A stretch of 64,000 nt of DNA from Seriola aureovittata (taxonomy: Eukaryota > Chordata > Actinopteri > Carangiformes > Carangidae), in contig NC_079372.1 in the NCBI RefSeq assembly GCF_021018895.1, positions 20,045,237 to 20,109,236 of the forward strand, read 5' to 3'. Shown here piece by piece: positions 1-12,357 of the stretch (the first letter of the stretch is position 1; every line of letters begins with the position of its first letter). The position numbers were made by a program, and so were the translations under genes. Under the pieces are notes generated by a model, which did no database searches, was not told where the DNA came from, and saw only the letters and a program-made list of their open reading frames with translations.

Positions 1-175
1 CTTTTTAAAAATATTTTATATCTTACTATACTACTACTTTTTATGCCTTACTATATCATGATGTTTTTTGAAAATTTTATCCCTTACTATACTATGACAT
101 TTTTTGAAGATTTTTTGCCACACTATACTATTACATTTTCATGACTTATTATAGCATGACATTTTACAGGAGGGC
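1..175. repeat. Degenerate A/T-rich minisatellite, about 36-bp period
   Basis: Several diverged head-to-tail units share the core CTTACTATACTATGACATTT followed by a T-rich tail with TTGAA; unit starts near 22, 48, 84 and 120. The array runs off the left edge, so its full size is unknown. It lies in an intron of the PH-domain gene that starts coding at 316 in this window. Similar TACTATA/GACATTTT minisatellites are familiar from fish genomes. Confidence 0.6.
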
Positions 176-315
176 AGCATTTTGAAATCTTCTGTTTATT
201 CACTGGTTCATTCACCCCTAAATTAATAAACATGTACTGTATTGAACCGTAAGAGGGAAAACAATGTTGTGTCTTTGTTACTGATACAACATTAACAGTG
301 ATTGCGTTCTCTTAG

Positions 316-1199
316 GGACGCCAGGAGAGACTGATGGTTCTCTTCCCTCAAGACGTCGTGCTGCTGTCCTTGGACAATAAGCGTCTGAACATAACATACG
401 AGGTAGTGTAACATTACTCTCCACTGTTGCACAACTGTAAACTTCTTGTAAAGATGGAACATTTTCTAACTCAAACATGCTGCCTGAAACGTCAGTAAAT
501 TCATTTCAACTAAGAAGCTAAAATGAAACACTCACTCCACAGTCATTTTATTGTCATCTTTAACAGGGCAGGTTGCCCCGACATGGCATCAGAGCCGTAG
601 AGCGGTCAACCCTGTCCGGACGGCTGGAGTTTGAGCTGATAGGTAAACTGTACAAAGCTGTGACACCAGTCCTCTTTTACCTGCAGTGATGGTTACAGTC
701 ATCTTATGTAATCACTGTTTTGTTTCAGGTGAGCTGGTGGACCCCTTGCAAGTTTCATGCACCTGCTTGGAGGATTATCAGAACTGGATTTTTCACTTAC
801 AACAGGTCAGACTCTAGAACATATAAGACTACCACTAATACGGTCCTTTGAACTTGACATAAACAAGAGATACACAACTGATTTAATATCATTCAAAGCT
901 GCATTAAATTATCTTTTGGCCACTCAGGGGCAGCAGAATTTTGTTCCATTTCTTGATTTAGGGAAAAACAATACTTTCTGCAGTCCTGTTTGAAAGAAAT
1001 ATTCATGAGGGCCCAAGGTGACATCTCGTCGCAACTGTGCATCAACAAGGTTTTTGTCTTTGATCTGCAGCCAGACAGAAGCAGCATCCCTGCGAGTCAG
1101 GCTGCTCCTCCAATCGTGCCAAAGCTGCAGAGGAGCAGGAAGGAGTCCCAGGAGCCGATGATTCTTGCCGACCAATGTCAAATCAATGGACGCAGCTGA
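316..1199 (+). CDS. C-terminal exons of a PH-domain protein, possibly PLEKHN1-like (5' part outside window)
   Basis: Four exons at 316-402, 567-642, 729-805 and 1071-1199 join in one frame with AG/GT borders and end in TGA. The protein reads QERLMVLFPQDVVLLSL, then EGRLPRHGIRAV, then a strand ending in CLEDYQNWIFHLQQ, then a 42-residue basic/serine-rich tail. This is the second half of a pleckstrin homology fold: beta strands followed by a C-terminal helix with its invariant tryptophan (NWIFHL). The order 'RLxVLFP... GxLP... F.L.G.L..P..V.C...EDY..W...L' resembles the second PH domain of PLEKHN1, but unlike that protein the chain stops soon after the PH domain. The upstream part is outside the window, so the assignment is tentative. 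PH domains usually bind phosphoinositides or act as protein adaptors; no specific function can be claimed. It converges on arhgef19, which lies on the other strand. Confidence 0.7.
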
Positions 1200-1529
1200 C
1201 TCATCAGAAAGCTTGAAATTTTCCTGTAATTACAAAATATAAAACTGTGTAGATAGCATGTACATATTACTTTTATGTCTAATTGTGCCACAAAATGGAG
1301 ACACAGCAGTGAAAAGGTTCTGAAATGTGATATATTTGGGTGATTTCATCTCTCTGAGAGACTGAAGAGATACTTTTAGTTCTTCTTTCATGTGGGGACA
1401 AACTGAAACAAGGCCATGACCTAGATTAAGAGCAGATCACAGCTGAGGAAATGTTAGATGAAGAGATTGTAGAGCTGTAGAGGAACAGACTGTACATACA
1501 GGCATACACATGATAGTTTACCTTTTCAG

Positions 1530-1535
1530 AATAAA
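1530..1535 (+). terminator. Candidate polyadenylation signal AATAAA of the PH-domain gene
   Basis: An AATAAA hexamer lies about 330 bases after the stop codon at 1199, in A/T-rich 3' flank; a second AATAAA occurs at 1579-1584. No transcript evidence is available, so the actual cleavage site is inferred. Confidence 0.45.
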
Positions 1536-1599
1536 CTGTTTAAAAGTGGGGTTAGAGAAAATCATTATTTCAACACAAAATAAAATGGAAGAATCAGTT

Positions 1600-2545
1600 T
1601 TTATTTCAGTGGTTAAACATTTACAGTAGTGTGGAGAAATCCAGTAAACATCCAGTGTATTACAGTATTTATATTCATCATGGTATTAGAAATTACTCTG
1701 ACTGCAACGTTTATAGATATGGAATGTCATAATATCTGTTACATCTTTTTTTCATATAAATTATCTTCAAAAAAAAAGTAAATGAACCATTTTCTACGCT
1801 TTATACATGAAGCCATCTACAGTAAAATTCAATTTACATCAGAATCTCCTTAGAGAACAACCAGCTAGAGGAGTATAAATACACATGCTGCAACAGCAAC
1901 CACTTAAATTACAACTAACAACTTAGATATAGAAAAAAAAAGTAGGGTTACAAACATTTCATGTGCCACTGGTCGAGTTTTTGAATGTTGATTATAGTGG
2001 TTCATTAACAACAGGTCTCAGCTCAGTTACACTGTGCTATTGATCATCTGGGGATTTCTACATTTAACGAGGGGAATGGTGTGAATGACGTCGGCCTCAA
2101 TATGAATCAGTGCTTTTTGTAAAACTGCATTATTTTATTCTGTATTATTAGTGTAATACAATAATGTCGAGCTTTCATTCAACTGGTGCTAAACTGGGGC
2201 TTGTCAAAGTTTTATAATTAGTACATTTGAAGATAAATTTGCATATTTACCACACAGGTGGGTAACGTTAATGCGTTCCAAGGTAAATTTGGTATTTTTT
2301 TTCCACTTCCCAGTTTTAAAGGGCAAAGCTAGAGTCAGTTTATTTACTTTTACTGTCAACAAATGCCATGAAAAGATCAAAACCTACAATGTGTAAGTTC
2401 ATTTCTTCACTTTCCAATGTACGTTTCAGCCCCAAACTCATTTGTTCCTACTGAAGGTGTAAGGTCTTTAAAAACAGACACGTCACAAACATAAAGTTTA
2501 ATTTATTTTAACAAAAAATCTCTATAATATCCAGTATCTGGACAC
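1600..2545. other. Intergenic sequence without recognisable genes
   Basis: This A/T-rich stretch lies between the ends of two convergent genes. I see no splice-supported coding exon, RNA gene or simple repeat. Its right part merges with two adjacent hAT-type elements. Confidence 0.5.
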
Positions 2546-2888
2546 TAGGACTGCACGATACGAAAAAAACTCATATTGTGATTTTTGTGAAGATATTGTG
2601 ATTGTGATCTGAGTCATGATTTCAGTTGGAATTTTTAGTTTTTGTAAAAATGTAAAAATGCTGGTGATGTGATTTTTGTTGGTCTTGTACAAAACAAACA
2701 TTTTTCCTTTACATCTGGAGAATATGATTTGTAGGTTGTGGAGTCTCTGTAGCACCACAACACTGATGGTAATAACAATGCACAACAATGTGACACATTT
2801 TACCTTTATCAGAAGAACTCCTGCAATTTGGATATTGCACTTTGCCAAATTGTGATTTCAATTATATTTGGATTAGTTGTGCAGCCTA
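2546..2888. mobile_element. Non-autonomous hAT-type element, TAGG-CTGCACGA terminal family
   Basis: The left end reads TAGGACTGCACGATA and the right end, reverse-complemented, reads TAGGCTGCACAAC, an imperfect terminal inverted repeat. The interior has the typical A/T-rich alternation of ATATTGTGATT and GATTGTGAT found in a very common fish repeat that starts with TAGGGCTGCACGAT. No 8-bp target duplication is clear, which fits an old copy. It has no coding capacity. Confidence 0.6.
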
Positions 2889-2995
2889 AACTGGGAACTG
2901 TAGTTCTTAGCAAATGTTACTCAAACAGGAGTGAACTGTGAAACTGTCAAGGACTAGTTTCAGCGGTGGATTAATACACATTAGATGCTCTAGTC

Positions 2996-3273
2996 CAGTG
3001 GTTCCCAACCTTTTCCAACTCATGGCACCACTTCTGACTCGGTAACTTTTTATTTTAAAGGTAATGATCAAACATTTAGGACTGAACTGAAAACAGGATA
3101 ATACTGTTTTAAAATATTTAAAAACTGTATTTATATTTTCATTTATTTATCCATTTATTTATGATTACATCTTTTCACCAAAATTGTTCTGTTTTGCAAA
3201 TGAATTTTTCGGGCCACTTGCAATACCTTCAGCGCCCACCAGTGGGCCCTGGACCACAGGTTGGGAACTGCTG
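2996..3273. mobile_element. Non-autonomous hAT element with intact 8-bp target-site duplication
   Basis: The element begins CAGTGGTTCCCAACC and ends GGTTGGGAACTGCTG, inverted repeats of 15 bases with one mismatch. It is flanked on both sides by the identical octamer CTCTAGTC (2988-2995 and 3274-3281), the duplication size made by hAT transposases. At 278 bp it is far too short to encode one, so it must have moved with enzyme supplied in trans. The ends are of the Charlie-like CAGTGGTT type. Confidence 0.88.
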
Positions 3274-4043
3274 CTCTAGTCAGTATTTACAGCAGCAGGA
3301 TGTGTGAGTGGATTTCACTATGGAACAGAGGAATAAGCACCATTAAGCTGCGACAGACAAAACATGTAGGCTCTGGTCTGTTCATGGACTTTGTTGACGA
3401 TAATAAAAATACAGAATATAGTCGGACTAATCCTTTAATGGGATTACAGCGCTGACAAAAAAAGTATTAGTGTAGTGCAGCCTTGTAAAGAGGATCATCT
3501 GCTCTTCATTCATGTTACAGCAGAACTGTGAAATTCATCTTTAAACCACCATGTGCATGCAGTAACTACAAACCATTTACAGTCCATACAGGGTGGGGGT
3601 CATCCTTTCTAATGGAGCTTATTTTAACAAGGAGGGAAATGAACTGATACGCTGTAGTGCAGTGAAATTAAAGCAGCGAGAACAAAGATGAAAGATTAAA
3701 AAGCCTTTGAAGTGTCTGATCAGCTCAGCAGCAGGTGTGTGGGTGACTGTTGTGTGGTAGCGAAACATGAATGAATCTCCTGCACTGCTCAGAGTTTACT
3801 GCACAAAGAGGGGCTGAAGTCTGCAGTCACAGACTCCGAGTTAGCCTCATGCTACGTGCTACGAGCTGCTTACTCGTACTGGCTGTGCTGCTGAATGTGC
3901 AACAGAGATGCTTGAAGTTTTTCTCTGATTTTAAAATGGTGTTGAAATGCATACCCAGAAAGCATGCATAAAGTAATTGCACATACAAAGTGTAGGAAGT
4001 GCAGAGCGGCGAAAACTGCTGATAAAATGTGAATCAACAGACT

Positions 4044-4049
4044 TTTATT
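4044..4049 (-). terminator. arhgef19: Candidate polyadenylation signal of arhgef19
   Basis: TTTATT on the plus strand is AATAAA on the minus strand. It lies about 225 bases beyond the arhgef19 stop codon and is the first such hexamer reached in the transcript direction that I noticed. Confidence 0.45.
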
Positions 4050-4272
4050 GTATAAAAGCCTGTTATACTAAACTTGTAAAGGAGCAGTAGAAGCTTTTAA
4101 AATGTATCCACAGCTAGCATGCTAAAGGAAATGAGACAGCTAAAAATATTAGCTTGTTTTAGAACCTGCATACCACATACGAAGGTCCCACCATCCATCT
4201 AAAATCAAAACAATGATCCAGAAGCTTAAAAATGAAACTTAGCTAACTGAAATGCACCTTCAGGAGAAGTGG

Positions 4273-7200
4273 TCAGTCCTCTCCCTCCAGTTTCTGTGTG
4301 ACACATTTGATGCGGATGTTTTCCCGGAGGTTTCGGAGGCGCGCGCTGCGACTCGTGATTTCCTCCACGTAGGTTTTGGGGAACCAGCCCCGCTCCCCGT
4401 CTGACAGTCTGATGCCCTCCACCCAGCCTGGTGGATCAAACAAAACACGGCGTCTTATTATCTCCTGCTTGGTTAAAGTTCAGCGAGTGAGAAACAGAAA
4501 ATTAACTTCTTTATCCAGATCCTTACCGTCACTCGTCATGGTCTTAGCGTGGAGGATGTCGGCCTTCTCCAGCGTTAGCTCGTCGTGCTCTTGGGCCTGA
4601 TAGCTTTTGATGCACTGAACTTGGGATATGTCTGAGAGGAAAAAAAAACAAAATTTAAAAAAAGATGAATGAGAGGAGTGAGAGGTTTCATTCATGGTGA
4701 ACTTCCAGCTCTCTACTCACCGTCGTTCTCACTGGCCTGCTCGATGTCTTCGAGCGGATCAGATGGAAACATCGCTGTGATCCATCTCTGCTTCCCGCTC
4801 CTTCACAGACACAAAACAAACCAGTTGGCCCGTTAGAGCACCGTCTGCCGAAGCGTCTAGAAGTTAGTGAGTTTTGTTGTTACTCACTCGGTGTGTGATT
4901 TGAGCAGGATCTGGTGTTTGAGCTGCTGGCCTTCACACAGCTGCAGGTGGAAGATGAAGCCTGAGATGCCCTGCAGCTTCTGACTGAGATCCTTCACTTT
5001 CAGCTCTCCTATCTTGGCGTGTACAAACACCATGAACTTCCAAGTACTGTCACAAACAAAAAAAGAAGAAAAGAAAAGCCATGTAACTATCACTGACAGC
5101 AAACAGTGCAGAGTTTGTGTTTTGCAGAAAATGAAACAATCCTGATGGAGAGCGGTGCAATCGTGTTGCTTTCAGCCCGTTTACTGTCACTGGCCTCAGG
5201 TCAGATCCATGGTGGAGGGCAGTTGTGTGCATTGCTGTCAGTTACAGGGTTGTTTTTGACACAACCACTGGGAGGCGCCAAAGTTGGAAATGTTTAAATC
5301 CTTCACATGATTGCTATAAAAGCCATTACTATGCCCCAGTTTAAAACACGACTCAAAAGTTCCTTGATTTCAGTGCTTTTATCTTTGGTTTTTACTTTTG
5401 GTTTTATTTTCTTTTGTCTGTTTTATTGATTTAATTGTTTTAAAATGTATTTGTAATTCTCTCTGATGCTAATCGACTCTTTGTTTCTCTCCTCTGTGTC
5501 TTTGTCGTTTTGTTTTTATGTTTGTACAACACTTTGTAACTCAGTTTAGAAAAGTGCTTTATAAATAAAGTTATTATTCTATGGAACTAGAGCACAGCTA
5601 GCAGCTGATTATCTTAGATTAGCTTATCTGGAGTCTGTGCTAGCTGCACGTCAATGTCATAAACAACAAGAGTCCCGGAGGTCAGCGCAACGGACTTATT
5701 TTTACACTTCACTTTTTATACGGATTAAACAAAATAATATATAAAGTGTTGACAGAGCCAGGCTAGCAGTTGCACCCAGCTCCCAGCCTTTATCCAGCTG
5801 CAGAGTTAGCATACAGCTCTTTGCAAGTGTTGTGACATTACAAAGTTCCAGAAGTCCTGACGGCTGGTTTTAAGGCTCAGTTTTTTTTTTTTGCATTTCT
5901 TTGTGGACTGAGGCTTTGATACTTTCACAGTATTAATACAGAACCTAGACCTGATCTATAATCACACTACACATGGACAGAGACCTTTAGACTGGATGGA
6001 GCTTTAAATGCTCACTGTGTCTGCTCTATATGTTTAAACTTAAGACTATTAAGGCTCATATTAGCTGTGACTTTTGATATTAGTCCTTGGTCTCTGTATC
6101 AACTGAACATCACTCACTCCTTCCTCCTGGACAGCAGGAGACAGTCATTGAACAGGTGGAGGTACACGGGCTTGGTGGGTAACTTCAGCTTCGATCCAGA
6201 GATGCTCATGGTCTGAGTGTCGACCTCCAGGAGTTCGCCGTGTTTCACCAGCCAGCGGGACTGAGAGATCAGAGGGAAGATCTGCAGAGAAAAGACATGA
6301 TAAACAAAAATGTTAAAATATGAAGACAAACAAAAAGAAGGAAGTGAATCCTGAACAACAAAGATTCAGTCACCTTTCCCTCAAAATGAATTTTCTTATT
6401 GAGGTGAATAAGTTCCTCCATCCTCTTCATTGACTGCACACTGGAGTTACATTCTTTGATGATCTAAGAAGACACATACCAACACAGTCATTACTGCTGT
6501 GCCTCACCAGTGATGATGATACTGGTGCTCATCCAACTGGCTATTAAGGCTTTATAATCACCACCTTTTTCAGCTCGTTGAAAGCTTTCGTGGCGGTGTC
6601 CTCATCCCGAGAGCCCGGCGTCGTCCTCTTCAAGATATTCTGAAAAATAAAGACATTTTTGAAAATACGCCAGGGAGTGAATAATCCTCCTGTCATGCTC
6701 CACTGGGGAAAGAACCTGCTGCGGCAAACTGCTCGTCCAGTCCCGATATTACCTCATTTACAGTTTCACGTAATTGAGTTTCAAGTGCGAACACGAATGA
6801 ATTCTGCGGCAAACGTTTAATCACGTACCTCCACCAGCATTTTAAGCCGTGTGATCCTCTGAAATGGGAGGATTAGAAAAGAGGTCAGAGGAAGTCTTTG
6901 GCAGATGGGGTCCTCCTCCAAACGAGCAAGGATGCCGGGGAAACGAGGGTTGTCGTGCCTGAGAGGACGAGACGAGGAAACTTACAGAAACACTTTAATG
7001 ACTTTTAGAGAAGCTGAGTGAAAATTACAGCAAGTTATTTTATCCTGACAAAGACATAAAAAAAAAAAAGAAAAATCTGATGCTCAACTCAAAACAAACC
7101 ATCTGCAAGTCAAGTCATGCAGGTGTAAAACCACACCTGAGCACCATCAGAGGAAGTTATGGACATCCAGCATGAAACAATAGGACTTTATTCACTGCAG

Positions 7201-10200
7201 CCATGAATGTGCACAGAGAGATCGTTCCTGCATATGCATATATGCATCTATATATATCTTCCTGTTTGCTGGAGAAACTATGGAAATCAAAATGCAAACC
7301 ACATTTTCTTTGACTGTCCTGTCATCAGAAACTATTAGAGAAAGATACAAAAGATGTTTTCTAATGTGAAATCCCTCTAGAAATGAAGACGATATATTTT
7401 GGATATAAACCTGAAGAAAGGCTGAAAAGACATAAATATTAAATGAACATACTGCTGGTGGCTGGTAAAAAGAATCTTACCAGGAAATGGTTTTCACAGG
7501 AGAGCCCAACTCTAAATGTGTGAACGGACTTTTATAAAATGAAGAAAACAGCATTTGTCAACAAATTGGAACAATGTATATGGGCCTGATTTTATTTTCA
7601 CAAATCAATAATTTCGTATAAAGAAAAGAATCACTCTCTACCGGTTCATGGTTCTTTTTCATTGACGTTTTTTTTTTCCTTTTTATATAAATAAACTTTG
7701 TTAAGAAGTATTCTGAGATCTGAGTCAAACCAGTGAGTATATGTCAAATACATTCAGTCTGAAATCTGAGGGACAAACATCTGACAGAGACTGAGAGTCA
7801 ACACACTCAACATGTTGTGAATAAGACTAGTTTCACATGCTAGAACATATATTCTTCATGCAAATAGAAAATAATGATTAAAATGTTGTGCAGATGTGCT
7901 CATTTCCAGGTGATAATAAACCTCATATGATCAATATCTGTCCGAGAAGTCTGAGTGTCAGTGCTGCACAAATACACTGTATGAAATATAATAAAGGAAA
8001 TATTTGTTTGATGCTGAATGTCAATAAAAAAAAACAAATTAAAATAAGTTCAGGTTTGTTTTCCACATCAGGCTCTGGTTTCTTATGAAGCAGTTACTCA
8101 CAACAAACGCTGGTATGTCTGCTCCTGGTAAGCCTGGTTGGTCACATAAGGTAAATAAACCCTTCTCAGAGCCGGGCAGTGATTCAGGACAATGTCACAC
8201 ACATCGAAACGCAGGATGTCTTCCTCCAGTCTGTGTTCCAGGTCCTGAAGAAACCTGCCAGCAACAGGTGAGCAGGAAAACACACTCAGGAGGAGGAGAC
8301 GCGATAACGGAGGTGTGAACACAAAGGGAGGTATCGTGGCATTTCACCTCACCTCTCACTGACGTCTTTGACCTCAGGCAGCTTGGAGAAGAGCCACTGC
8401 TTATCCTGCGCTCCGAGACAGTCGGCGAGCTCCTGCGACAACATGAAGTGGTCCACGGCGATGGTCAAGCTGCGGATGTACGACGCTTCAGAAGTCACCA
8501 GCTCAAACTTTGCCTGAGTTTGACGAGGACACAGGAAGTCAGCGAAACAGATAAAAACCAAGAATTATAAGAACCTGTGATGAGTCTCACTCACCTCCTG
8601 TAACTTCCTCTCCTCGTTGCTGAAGTTGTCGAGCTGGCCGCTGGTTCGTACGTCAGGTATGTCCTGCCACAGCGCGAAGGCAGAACCTCGGGAGGAGCGA
8701 AAGGAGCTGGATGGAGACAGATTCGATGGAGACGGCGTCCCGTCGGACCCCTCGTCCCTCAGCCCCTCCTCCTCTGTGCCCGGCTCCTTCCCTTGTTGCC
8801 TCTGGATCTCTCTGTTGATGGCGACGTCACTGTATTCCTGGTACAGAATCGCTGCAGGAGTCAAACAGAAGAAACGTTGACATTCAGAAAGACGGTTACA
8901 GAGGAATGTGTAGAAAGTTTAAATAAATGCTATAGCAACAATTTCTTTTAGGGAAACTTACAACTAGGCAGAAACCTTGACAAGCGATTGGAGGTTCCAA
9001 CAGTTGGAAGCGTGCTGAAGTCTTCTTCTATGGATTTCTTTCTCATGCTGTGAAGAAAATGTGAAAAGGCTTTAACACACGACCTTTAATTTTCCTACTC
9101 GTTATATTGAAATATTTTAAGTGTGTGTTTACCTGAGTTTTGTGCTCCACCGATGCAGAGGCATCCCACTGTCACTGCTGGGCAGAGGAGGCGCGGGTCC
9201 TACAGGACTGTGGGGGGCGCTATCACTAGAGCCTCCTGAGCTGCGGTGCTTAGAGTTGTTCTTATCTGGAGACGATAAACAGCAGGTCGTGCAGAAGTAA
9301 GGTCAAAGGAAGAGGTGAGACGCCTCGTGTGTTAAAGGGTCTTGACATGTTGTTGTTGTTAAAGGCTCCTGTTTGGCAATGCACCAAACATATACATTTC
9401 ATAGCCTTTTAAGGAGAGGTGACAAGAAATAAAGATGGAGATGAAGTGCAACAAAGGTCTCCTAGTAGGGATGCAGCAATGCCAACATCTTACAGGATAG
9501 GTTCCTGTTTTTTCAAGTCTGTCTTAAAGAAACAGTTACATCCATCCGTGCTCTCGAACATGCTTCCAATGGGAGTGATGGGAGACAAAATCCACTGTCC
9601 TGTCTCTGTGAAAATTATATTTCAAAGTTTATCTGAAGTTTAAGTTTATTAAATCAAGTGGATATATTCCAAAAAATTAAACTAAATATTTCAGTGCAAA
9701 ATTCACTCTCTGTATTTCCATGTGTGTTCCATTCAGTTTATACTGAAACAAAAAAGAGAAAACATTTGCATTTGAGAAGCTGGTACCAGCAAATGTTGGT
9801 CATTAATTAATAAATTCTCAAAAATGTTGATTGATCTTCTGTCAGTACATATGAAGTCTGATTTAAGTTTATTAAGTGATGTTTGTGGAGCTCTAATACT
9901 AAACTAAACATTCACGACAAATTGAAGGAAAGTCCTGAATAAATAAGTAAAGTGTGTTTAATGACACTGAGTTTGAACAGAAGGTTTGATGAGTATGAAG
10001 ACAGACTGCGCTCCAGTGAAATGTCCCCGTGGTGTTGGATGTGTCGTGTACTCACAGTCAGGGTTGGGGCTGAGGCTGTTGGAGCTCTGTCTGTCCCTGG
10101 AGGCCACCCGAGCCGACAGAGACTTCCCCAGCTTCAGGGTGAAGGAGTTCTTCCTCTGAGACAGCTGAAGTCTGGAGATGAGCTCCGAGGCCGAGAAGCG

Positions 10201-11267
10201 CCGCCGCTCCTGGTCCCCCTGACGGCCGCGTGACAAACAGCTCCCCCCTGCGGCACTCGACGTCTCCACGCTCCCGCCGTCCTCCCTCGCCCCCAGTATC
10301 GAGTCCTCTATTATCTGCAGTGGTTCTGCAGGCAGATTAAAAATGTCATCTGCTGTGCCGTCTGTGGATGACGGACTCGAAACGGCCTCCAGGGAAGATA
10401 ATCCACTGAGGTCCTCCTCCAGGAAAGATGCAAAGGGTCCAGGGAAGATGTAGTCTGCATCCAGGATCGGGCTGCCGAGAGATTCATCGCTTGGGCTGTC
10501 GGGAGAATAAACCTGCATCTTTCGCCCTGGAAACAAACAGGAAACATTTAAAGTGTTTTAAAGCCTCATCTGTGAATGTCAACTTCAAAAATGAAATAAG
10601 CTGCACACTCACGGATTGACTTCTCCTTCAGTGAACCTTGTGATGTCCTCCTCTGTGGCCGGCGGGAGCCCGGGCTCTGTAACTCAGGACCTTCAGGTGA
10701 GGAAGGTAACTGAGATTCCCACGAGTCTGTGTTTGTGTACAGAGAGGACAGAGGGAACGACAGAGGGAGGCTCAGAGCTGCGTGGAGAGGACGACATACT
10801 GTGGTGACGGTTCGTGGCTTTTCAGTCCCATTGCGGCGTTCACGCTCTCCATCAGCAGCAGCTGTATGAGAGTTCAAAGTCAGTGTTTCATGTTCATTTT
10901 CTGCCCCGTGGCAGCCGTTCTGCATGTCATTCAGTTCATTCAGCGTGTGTCTGAAACCATTCAGTGGCAGCGAGTGTGTTTTATATTGTGCATCTGGAAC
11001 AACAGCTGGCCTCGGAGAGCCCAGGCCGTTCAGTTTAGGAGTCACTGGTGGTTGGAGCTCAATAAAAGCCAGGGTTTCCTGCTGGCACACGGCGACATGC
11101 TTGTGATGGCACGGGTGGAGGAGAGGCCTGTCGTCCTGGGCCTCGCTCAGAGCCTGGGACTCTCCTGAGCCAGGGATCCACATGCTGGGACTCTCTCCTC
11201 GGCTGCGAAAAGCGTGAAGGTGGGGCTGGAAATCAGGAAAAGGTGAGAATCCATACCCGGGGAGCAT
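4273..11267 (-). CDS. arhgef19: Rho guanine nucleotide exchange factor 19 (ephexin-2), complete
   Basis: Coding exons, 5' to 3': 11267-10613, 10526-10056, 9265-9133, 9047-8962, 8851-8595, 8513-8353, 8254-8102, 6958-6829, 6639-6565, 6463-6374, 6281-6118, 5046-4888, 4800-4721, 4631-4527, 4427-4273 (957 residues; human about 800). The first exon continues upstream to an acceptor at 11288. The start is the first in-frame ATG of that exon; soon after comes VAVCQQETLAFIEL, which matches the human N-terminus. Residues 1-450 are low-complexity and Ser/Pro-rich. ILYQEYSDVA precedes the DH domain (about 535-725: AKFELVTSEASYIRSL, SKLPEVKDVSERFLQDLEHR, CDIVLNHCPALRRVYLPY, TSFLILPFQRITRLKMLVE). A PH domain follows (about 740-870: SRWLVKHGEL, YLHLFNDCLLLSRRK), then an SH3 domain (about 875-932: QEHDELTLEKADIL, DGERGWFPKTYVEEI). 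DH-PH units catalyse GDP/GTP exchange on Rho-family GTPases at the membrane. The identity is very secure because ARHGEF19-specific stretches such as CLGAQDKQWLFSKLPEVK are kept. No frameshift was seen. Confidence 0.96.
5322..5579 (+). mobile_element. 3' tail of a retroposon (SINE/LINE-like) in arhgef19 intron 11
   Basis: A T-rich stretch ends in CACTTTGTAACTC, a short spacer, AAAGTGCTTTATAAATAAAG and then TTATTATT. Such CACTTTG/AAAGTGCTATATAAATAAA tails mark the 3' ends of abundant fish retroposons. It lies antisense within the intron. The upstream limit is not clear and no coding sequence is visible. Confidence 0.45.
7255..7720 (+). mobile_element. Degenerate L1-type LINE fragment (end of ORF2) in arhgef19 intron 7
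   Basis: Plus-strand translation gives CWRNYGNQNANHIFFDCPV, which resembles the cysteine/histidine-containing C-terminus of fish L1-clade ORF2 proteins. A second frame gives MNILLVAGKKNLTRKWFSQE and SPTLNVW further on, the next part of the same protein. Stops and frameshifts interrupt it, so it is a dead fragment. It ends in an A/T-rich tail with ATAAATAAAC near 7690. It is antisense to arhgef19. Confidence 0.7.
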
Positions 11268-11409
11268 GGCCGAACGAACACATGGGAGCTGCAGGAGGAG
11301 AGAGGGGGAAAGAAAACTTAGATTCAAGCCAAGTGAACACTGAAGGTTAATGCCCATAAGCTATAAACTATTCAGAAAAGTTGGCATAGGAATGACTTTC
11401 TGTAAGCTC

Positions 11410-11410
<1 letters not shown>

Positions 11411-11448
<38 letters not shown>

Positions 11449-11449
11449 G
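11411..11449. repeat. (CAGA)n microsatellite
   Basis: About ten perfect tandem CAGA units, upstream of arhgef19 exon 1. Confidence 0.95.
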
Positions 11450-11508
11450 TCCTAGACTTAGCAAGATGGACCCTGAAACTATTGACACGTGCAGGATGTT
11501 TCCCAGTC

Positions 11509-11510
<2 letters not shown>

Positions 11511-11587
<77 letters not shown>

Positions 11588-11595
11588 ACACACAC
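11511..11595. repeat. (CA)n microsatellite
   Basis: Nearly uninterrupted CA dinucleotides with one AAT interruption near the end. Uninterrupted tracts of this length are usually polymorphic. Confidence 0.97.
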
Positions 11596-11698
11596 TTAAG
11601 TCTAGAGTAGTGTGTCTCCTGAGCTGTGTCTTCCTGCTCTAATTAAAGACCTCTCTACACACACCATTCAGCCCCTGTACTTAACATCTTTCTCTCTG

Positions 11699-11831
<133 letters not shown>

Positions 11832-12162
11832 AAACACACCAGCTCCAGACCGAATACCACAACAGACAAGAGGAAGAGCGCACATCCTCAGCACTCTCAC
11901 CTTTCACCTGAGATCTATAGTCATCAATCACTCTGGTTGTCGGTCTACCTTCCTGTCGGGCCTACGTTAGCGAGCAGGCTCCTTCTCTGGCTGAATATTT
12001 ACAGTGAACGTCTGTTGAAAACCCAGTAGTGGGTTATAAAATTAGCTCCTGTGACAGGCTGTTTAAACACACCAGTGGAGCTCCGTCTCTTCTTACCCTG
12101 CTGCTTCCTGAGCAGGTAATCCTCAACGTCTGACTTAAACACCAGGTGAAATGAATGGTACA

Positions 12163-12163
<1 letters not shown>

Positions 12164-12222
<59 letters not shown>
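12164..12222. repeat. (CA)n microsatellite
   Basis: A CA-repeat tract with a single CG interruption at about 12194. Confidence 0.95.
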
Positions 12223-12228
<6 letters not shown>

Positions 12229-12357
12229 TGCACAGTGGGACACAGAGGTAAATCGGTTTAATATTTTGTATTTTGATCAAACAGCTAAGACATTTAGTAT
12301 TTGTTCTCTGGGGTCTTAAACCTTTGTGTTTTCGTGAAGCTGCAGCATGTACCTAGC

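Noticed and set aside
10566..11357. Reading the first arhgef19 exon upstream past the acceptor, to an ATG at 11357
   Set aside because: A polypyrimidine tract and CTGCAG acceptor at 11289-11294 mark an intron boundary; the extra residues are intronic. The ATG at 11267 fits the human N-terminus better.
12097..12129. 33-nt candidate exon ending in CAGG|GTAAGA upstream of arhgef19
   Set aside because: Too short and without a conserved peptide; kept only as a weak possible untranslated exon.
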